A stretch of DNA of 64,000 nucleotides from Paulownia fortunei (taxonomy: Eukaryota > Streptophyta > Magnoliopsida > Lamiales > Paulowniaceae). Every line of letters begins with the position of its first letter. The first letter of the stretch is position 1. The translations under genes were made by a program, and so were the position numbers. Below the pieces are notes generated by a model that ran no database searches, was not told the DNA's origin, and saw nothing but the letters and a program-made list of their open reading frames with translations. The stretch is taken from the NCBI GenBank assembly GCA_019321725.1, contig CM033121.1, forward strand, positions 6,324,001-6,388,000, written 5' to 3'. Shown in pieces: positions 54,274-64,000 of this stretch.

Positions 54274-54354
54274 TAGGTTTCTCTAAAAGTGCAACTGGCT
54301 AGGTAAGTTTATGTAGAAACGCAACTATATTTGGTTGAGCTATTTTTCTATATG

Positions 54355-55027
54355 AGCATTTTCAATGAGACACCAAATGTTACACAATTACATCAAATAT
54401 GGTGTAATTTCTTCTACAATGTAACACCAAATTTGGTGTAATGCATATATTTTTATTTTGTCCCCAAATTTGTTCTACTTCAAATTTTAATTCTATTTAT
54501 ATTTTGTATTGTATATTTAATTAATTTATAGCTTAGTTTTATTTATTTAATTTAATTTTAGTTATTATTTTATAATAATATTTATAATAATTAATGATAA
54601 TTAATATTTATAATAAATTATAATAATTAACAAATAATATTAATTGATCATTTGTAGGTTGAATATACTAATTATGAGAATTAAATGAAAAAAATATATT
54701 GGTCTTTATATTTACTTTGTGAAATTTGTTTTGTTTTACTTGTGTGCAAAGTAGCATTTGTCTTTATTGTGATATTAATTATAATATTTATTTTTGTAAT
54801 ATAATCAATAAATATAATATTAATTATAATTAGTAATAATAAAATCTACGTAATTAAATAACTCTAAATAAATAAATAATTAAAAAATAAAAAAAATAAG
54901 AATAAAATATTCTTTTGGCGTAAAATTTGATGTAGTGGGTTGGAGATAATTTATGTCAAATTACATCAAAATACTAAATTTAGTATAAAAATTATATCAA
55001 ATTTGATATTATGAGTTAAAGATACCC
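54355..55027. mobile_element. ~670-bp MITE-like element at the A/B unit junction
   Basis: The ends are rich in TTTGGTGTAAT / ATTACATCAAAT palindromic strings in opposite orientation, and the right end reads ATGAGTTAAAGATACCC. At the B/C junction (about 59055-59085) the flanks GAAACGCAACTAT-like and CTTAGCACGAGAT are joined with almost nothing between them. This gives an empty site that supports insertion. Confidence 0.6.
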
Positions 55028-55031
55028 TAAA

Positions 55032-56668
55032 AAGCTTAGCACGAGATCCCATTCTTTTATTAATTCATTGTCCTTTGGAAGCTGAAAATAAGTGAGGTTT
55101 AAAAATATGAAAGGAAAACTAGTGAAAATGTAATTATGAGAAATATTTGTTAATATAATAATTTTATTGTTTTTAATCCCCGTGCCAACGTAATACATAC
55201 AGTGAAACTTTTCTTCTTAAAAGACAAAAACACGAGAACAAGTATTAAAACACACGTAAAAACTATTTTTATTTTTTTGAATTTCGCTTTTCAATTAAGT
55301 TGTATATATAAGAAAGTTCTGAACTCTTCCTAATAAAGCAATTGATATATTAAATTTCTCAAAAGAGTTGAGAATCTTATCATATTGCCTCTCAAGGATT
55401 CTGCTATATTAGTATGTAACTCTCATATGTCCCTCTATCATCATTCTAGGAGGGTGTTTGGGTAACATTATACGTCTTTTAAAATATTTTAAAAATATTT
55501 GAGAATTTATAAAAATATCCTTAATACTAGTAGGTTAAAGCATATAAGTAGAAAACTAAATTGATGGAAACACAGTATCCCACATAGATAGATGTCTTGT
55601 GATTAGTTGAATGTCGTCGAATTTGATTTGAACAAAAAAAATTGTACGAGTATGTAATGCAAATTGTTTAGCAGATCTTAATATTCTTGAGTCTCCCTTG
55701 TAGATCTCTGCCATCTAAACCCTTATTTGTCAAAGTTACGATTTCAAAAAACTATAATTAAATAGCAAATTACCAAATAATTAGGAATGTACTTTTGTTC
55801 TAGTCAAATAATATTTTGATTGTAAATGTAATTGAGGTTTTTATGTTAAGGGTGTGGTTCTGTTATTTGCCCGACAATTACTTAATAGAAATCATATAGT
55901 AACGTCAAAGTTAAGACTAAAACAATATAAATGGAGGTATTTTTATGCATTTATACAAAAAAAGAACTTAATTTCATTTAAAATATAATTTTTAATTTTT
56001 TTAATGAATCAATTAAATATATCACTATATCGTAATATTTATTAGGGTCCATCGCAGCTACGGGCCCACAACAAAAAAAAAAAAAGAAAGAAAAAAAGAT
56101 GGTTTGAATTTTCTAATTCTTTGTCAAAATTGTTTGACCTAAATCCTATTCCTAGTAGGAAGTGTAGTGGCCAATTTGGTGATGCAATTGAATGTCATTA
56201 CACAAGAGAATTGGCCATGAGTTTTTTTTTTTTTTTATTAATAGGTGTCTATTCTGTGATGTTTTTCCTTTTTTATTTCAATTTTTTTACGTTAAATTCG
56301 ATGTCTCATTTTTCATTTTATATTCCTAAATAATTTCATATGTATTTCAATATAATTATTTGGTGTCTAACTTTTATTTTGAATGAGCCTAACTCTTATT
56401 CCCAACGACAATTACTGAAGCAAATGATCAGTGTCGTGTATCAAAGTTGTTAAGTCTATTAGCAACCAAGTCCAACAATTTGTTATTGATCTGATCAAAC
56501 TTCAGTACCCATGTTAGGACATAATCCACATTACCTAATTATTGCTGTTAAGTTGTTGACTTTTCACAAATTGACTTCTTGCTATATATTCTGATCACCT
56601 AATCATCTTTGTTGCAGTGTTGGTTTCAAATAATTGTTTCTTTTGGAGTTGTTCACCATTTTCTAATC

Positions 56669-56712
<44 letters not shown>

Positions 56713-59080
56713 TTCATTGAATAGAAATAAATTGACTTAGAAATTTGCAATAGGCTTTTTACCTACTCTTTCTCCAAAACTTTATCAGTATCTAGAATTT
56801 AACACCAACGACTAAAAAGAAAAGCAAAATCCACAAAAAAAAAAAAAAAAAGTTTTTTTCTTCAATTTTATTGCACAAACTAAGTATCAATGCTTCATGC
56901 TTGCTTGGTGCTATATATGTAGTTGACTTTATATCATGAGAAATGACATAAATAGATAAGTAAGTATAATATTTTCTTTAGTGTTTCTGACTTAATATAT
57001 TATAAGAATCCAATTCACTTCACTGGCTCAAAATATACTGAAAATAAAGAAAATTATTTAAGTTCGTAGACGAATGGAAATGTTCTATTTCTTTGCCATC
57101 CTGCAAAAAAATAAAATAAAATAAATAATTTATTTTCTTGAAAATGGTTAGGCGAACAAAAGGAAGTTGGCATGCATTATTAAAATGACACAACTTGATT
57201 TTTATCAATATTCTAGAGATTATATTAGATGTATTTTTTATGTTTTGTTTTTTGTGAAAGGGAGAATTATTAATAAACAAAAACAAATAAATAATCAAGA
57301 GTCTGTTTTATTGTTATTAATAAAGAGACTGTAAGATTAATTAATGCAGAAGTTTGGTTAATGTGAAATAGACAGATAAATTTGGAGATTCTTTCACACA
57401 CACACACACAAGGGCCATGCTTGAGGACTTATATTTTGAAAAAAAAAAAAGATAATTAATATAATATGCATCTCGTGTTACTTGATATTGATTTTTATCA
57501 CTTTTTCTAGTTTGGTAATTTGATGTGATTTGTAATAAATGAATTTAAGTACATAATTAAGAGTCATTCTATGGTGTGGAATATAATAATCTTATTATTT
57601 TATTTTATTCTTGTTTTGAAATACACGTAAAAACTATTTTGTTTATTGAATTTCGCTTCTCAATTATGATTTATATACAAGAAAATCTTGAATTCTTCCC
57701 AATAAAGCAATTGATATATTCAATTTCGCAAATGAGTGCGATTGATATATTCTTCCCTATTGCCTCTCAAGCATTCTGCTATACTAGTATGTAACTCTTA
57801 TCTGTCCTTCCATCATGATATTAAAATGGTATTTTGGTAAAATTATACGATATTCAATATAAATCATGATGATATTTTCTTATGGTCTCTTTCATCTTTT
57901 TAAATTTATACTCCGGGTAAAGATTTTTGAATTTGCACATATAGGACAAATCTTCCCATCACCATTTCTTTTTGTTATGACTTTACAAATAACAAACAAG
58001 AATTATTATTTATGATAGTAATCATAGATATATTACCAAATGGGTTTTTTTTCTAAACGGAGCCTCAATATTTTATTTTTTTAGTCCAACCAAAACCAAC
58101 CATAAATTATTCTAATTGATCTCTTAAAATATTTGGGAGTTTATAAGATATTTTAAAATATTTAGCAAAAATCTTATAAGATGAATTTATAAAATCTCTA
58201 AGTAAGATGTTAAATATATATTTAAAAAGATTCTAACTTATTTTAAAATTTTAACTAAATGTTAAACTTTTTGACATATTAATTATAAAATTATCGATGC
58301 TAATGTTATATAAGCTTTATAATTTTATTTTATCCAAATTATATAAAAGTGTATATATACAATGTTTCAAAAGTACTATATCTATAAGCTTTTCTTTTCC
58401 ACTTTCCTCCCTCTAACTCCAAGTTCCAAACTAGAGCATAAGCAGATTCTTATCATTAAATTAGAAATGACATTCTTACCCAATCACAAAAATTAATGAA
58501 AAAGTGAAGGACCAACTGATAGTAAAAAAAATAGTGCTAGTATTGTATATCATATAGTTGAAAAAAATATTTGCAAATATTTGCTTTGATGCGATTGTTT
58601 CGAGAGATGGGCACTTGTGTATTAGTTGAGTTTGCTTCTACGCAGACAATGTTTAGGAATTTAGGAGCGTTTGGTTTTATTTCCAAAAAGAATCTTTTTA
58701 TTTTTAATTATTTGAAATTTTAATAATATATTTATTTTTATTAAAATTATTTTTAAATTTACTAATATTTCATATATTTTCATACACTTATCAAATTGAT
58801 CATTTTCAAATTTACTAATATATCACGTCTTTTCATACAAAAATATTATAAAATAAATATATATTTTTTTACACAATATATATAGAAACATAATTAATTT
58901 AAATATATTTTTATTTTTAAACAAAAAATTAATAAAAATATTTTCAATCTTGAAAACATTTAAAAATGTGTTTGAAAATAAAAGCAAACGGATTTATCTA
59001 AAAGTGCAACAGGCTAGGTAGATTTCTCTGGAAACACAACTATTTAAGAACGAGGTAGGTTTCTATAAAAGCGCAACCGA
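55032..59080. repeat. Tandem segmental unit B (~4.05 kb)
   Basis: The unit starts CTTAGCACGAGATYCCA at 55032, and the next unit starts with the same string at about 59081. It contains, in order, a TTTCGCTT...TTAAGTTGTATAT block, the shared short open frame, the CTGATCAAAC block (56491), an (AT)n run (about 56667-56705), the GCATAAGCAGATTC block (58437) and a MITE (58664-58992). The first ~400 bp also resembles an internal block of units A (52700-53030) and B (57520-57830), so a sub-repeat was moved within the array. Confidence 0.85.
58664..58992. mobile_element. MITE copy in unit B
   Basis: Ends GAGCGTTTGGTTTTATTT and AAAATAAAAGCAAACG form imperfect inverted repeats. The interior matches the 53904 element (CATACACTTATCAAATTGAT, then TATTTTTATTTTTAAA). 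Position within the unit is the same as in unit A. Confidence 0.65.
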
Positions 59081-59890
59081 CTTAGCACGAGATTCCACAA
59101 TTTTATTAATCCATTGCGTACTTTAGAAAGCTAAAAATAAGTGAGGTTTAGAAATACGAGAGGAAAACTAGTGAAAATATAATTATGAGAGATATATGTT
59201 AATATAATAATTTTATTGTTTTTAATCCCCGTGCCAAAGTGATACAGTGAAACTTTTCTTTTTTAAAGGAAAAAAAAAAACGAGAACAAGTATTGAAATA
59301 CACGTAAAAAATATTTTGTTTTTTTTTTGTTTTTAATTTTGCTTTTAAATTAAGTTGTATATACTCTTCCTAATAAAAAAAATTAAAAAGACAAACTTAT
59401 AAAATCCTACATGAGATGTTATGTTATAAGTTTAAATAAATACTAATTTATTTTTAAAATCTTAACAGACCATATTAATTACAAAATTATTGATACTAGC
59501 ACTTTATATAAATTATATATTCTTATTTATCCAAATACTTATAAGAGTATACATACAATATTTAAAAATTACTATTCTTAGAATGAAAAATATGCAAAAA
59601 GATAAGTGTTCACTTATCTTGCTGTTATTTTCCACTTTCCCCCTTCTAAATCCTAGTTCCAAAGTAAACATAAGCAGATTTTTACCATTAAACTACAAAT
59701 GACATTCTTACCCTATCACAAAATTATTAAAAATAAAAAAATAAAAAATTGAAGGACCAACTAACAGTAAATTAAAAAAAAAAAAAAGTGCTAATATTGA
59801 AAAAATATATATTTTTGCAAATGTGGCTTACCAACCATATGTGACAAAGACCTTCACTAGCTAGTTCATTCACAAAGAAAAAGCAATAAG
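59081..59890. repeat. Tandem segmental unit C, internally deleted, with a start of a further unit
   Basis: The unit begins as B does (CTTAGCACGAGATT, then TTTAATCCCCGTGCCAA at about 59219). After about 300 bp it jumps to sequence matching 58140-58540 of unit B (GACATTCTTACCCTATCACA at 59700), so about 2.8 kb is missing. Near 59898 a TTAATCCATTGCACTT string resembling the unit start reappears just before the CCoAOMT-like promoter. Confidence 0.75.
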
Positions 59891-60010
59891 CACTTCTATT
59901 AATCCATTGCACTTAAAAGCTAAAAATAAATAATCTCAAGTAGGTCCATAAAAATTGAATTTTTGCTGGACGTGCAGTGGTGGTGACGGAAGAAGAGGAC
60001 AACCCCCCAA

Positions 60011-60031
60011 CCAACCCCCACTACCTAACCA
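60011..60031 (+). promoter_or_regulatory. AC elements (MYB sites) in the CCoAOMT-like promoter
   Basis: ACCAACC (60011-60017) and ACCTAACC (60024-60031) match the AC-II and AC-III elements bound by R2R3-MYB regulators of phenylpropanoid and lignin genes. They lie about 90 bases upstream of the TATA box. Confidence 0.6.
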
Positions 60032-60105
60032 TGCAATATTCTGCATGAAAATAAAAGGAAAAAGAAAAAAGAAAAAGTTTAGCTGGCATAAGCTGCTACA
60101 AGAAT

Positions 60106-60115
60106 TCTATAAATA
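60106..60115 (+). promoter_or_regulatory. TATA box of the CCoAOMT-like gene
   Basis: TCTATAAATA lies about 130 bases upstream of the ATG at 60240, leaving a leader of about 100 bases. Confidence 0.65.
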
Positions 60116-60239
60116 AGCTTAAGCTGGAGCTATTGGGGAAGCAAGGAATTAATATCTTTAACTTGTTCATTCTAGTCTACACTCTAAAGAAAAGCTTTTT
60201 CTTTCCGCTTTTTTTGAGTTCTTGACTTATCTTCCAAAG

Positions 60240-63089
<2,850 letters not shown>

Positions 63090-64000
63090 AATCACAATTA
63101 TAATACAAATGTATTTTTATTTTTTTAAGTCTATATGTTGCTAAATAAGTGTGCTCTCTCTCTCTAGTCTCTACCATGGGCAGCTGTTTTGAGCCCTTTT
63201 TTTTCTTTTCGAAATATTGATGAAAGTTTTGATATTATGTGACTATTTTAATTCGGTTGTTAATTTCGATATGTTCAGCTTATACTTCATCATTTCACGT
63301 TATTATTAATTTTAGTTTGTAGGATTGCGACTTTAGTGGTACATTTATCATTTTGTAGGTAATATTTTGGGTAAAAATAAAATAAAATTCTCAACCAACC
63401 TTATTCTCATTTGATAAAACATGGCAAGAACAGAATCATAACAAAAAAACGAAAGAAATAGAGTGTAACGGCTTTTTTATTTTCATATGGGTCGGATGGA
63501 ATAAAAGTTAAAATTCATAATAACTCTAAAAATTCAATTTTTTACTGATTTAAGTATCGGATGAAAAAATTCAATAAGAAGTGTCGTCAATTTGAGTAAG
63601 AACTCATGAAATGTTGTTTTAACAAGAGATTGTTATGGATATTTAAGAACATTAAAATAATTTATTTACAAAAGCAACAAGCAAAGACACTTTGATTTAA
63701 TTGCTCCCGTAGACCATAAAAGTTTGTGATAATTGGTGCAATTTTACAGCCACCTTTAATCTTCCTTGAATTTCAGTACATTCCTCTAAAGTTAGCTAGC
63801 AGTCCTATTTACATAATGCGTCCCCATAGTTTAAGAAATTAAGGTTGTTTCCTCATTGTACTTTTACTGAGAAAATATGTCACTTTAAATAATAGTACTT
63901 TATACTTTATTTTTAATAAAAAAAATTTTAATTTTCCTCACCGTCATCCGAAGTCCAAACATTCAATAATATTAAGATCTTCTTAAAATTCAGTACTTAT
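63090..64000. other. 3' flank of the CCoAOMT-like gene
   Basis: It contains the probable 3' UTR (to about 63250) and AT-rich DNA with no recognised gene up to the window end. Confidence 0.6.

Larger units (their letters stand above)
50125..54354. repeat. Tandem segmental unit A (diverged copy of unit B)
   Basis: Landmarks in the same order and orientation recur about 4.8-5.4 kb downstream. Examples are CATATAA near 50172 (55541), GATCCTATTCATAGTAGGAA at 50935 (56143), CTGATCAAACTT at 51511 (56491), GCTTGGTGCTATATATGTAG at about 51913 (56905), and GAGCATAAGCAGATTCTTA at about 53668 (58434). Nearby blocks look highly similar, broken by indels and microsatellites. No gene is recognised, apart from a short open frame shared with unit B. 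Confidence 0.85.

Overview
The window is nuclear DNA of a flowering plant, almost certainly a eudicot. It is AT-rich, its genes have GT-AG introns, poly-A/T tracts and microsatellites are abundant, and six plant-type genes are spread among decayed transposons. Species cannot be fixed from the sequence alone. Exon boundaries were worked out by hand from splice sites, reading frame and family conservation.

Layout. 1-3.4 kb: transposon debris, including a broken Ty3/gypsy reverse transcriptase fragment. 3.7-7.2 kb (minus): F-box/kelch-repeat gene of the At1g67480 type, with a spliced 5' UTR that holds an 84-codon upstream ORF. 7.3-17.5 kb: no recognisable gene. 17.6-19.6 kb (minus): signal peptidase complex subunit 1, with a 1.6-kb intron in its 5' UTR. 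22.2-24.4 kb (minus): ribosomal protein L17 (uL22) in seven coding exons, the first being only the ATG. 26.2-27.6 kb (minus): GPI-anchored lipid transfer protein. 27.7-37.4 kb: intergenic, with several tandem-repeat arrays. 37.8-46.2 kb (plus): GT47 exostosin-type glycosyltransferase whose first intron carries a 4.4-kb fold-back element and whose first exon has a one-base frame break in a poly-T run. 46.2-50.1 kb: intergenic with a LINE-like remnant. 50.1-59.9 kb: tandem array of diverged ~4-kb segments with no recognisable gene. 60.2-63.1 kb (plus): caffeoyl-CoA O-methyltransferase-like gene in five exons, with MYB-type AC elements in its promoter.

The genes are independent housekeeping, cell-wall and phenylpropanoid genes rather than an operon or cluster. 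From memory, the best Arabidopsis matches for three of them (kelch F-box At1g67480, RPL17 At1g67430, exostosin At1g67410) lie close together on chromosome 1 in the same order. CCoAOMT-like genes (At1g67980/At1g67990) are also in that arm. The window therefore looks like a conserved microsyntenic block expanded by transposons.

No wholly new system was found. The most interesting structures are the frame break and fold-back element in the glycosyltransferase gene, the tandem segmental array with datable SINE and MITE insertions, and the long upstream ORF in the F-box gene.
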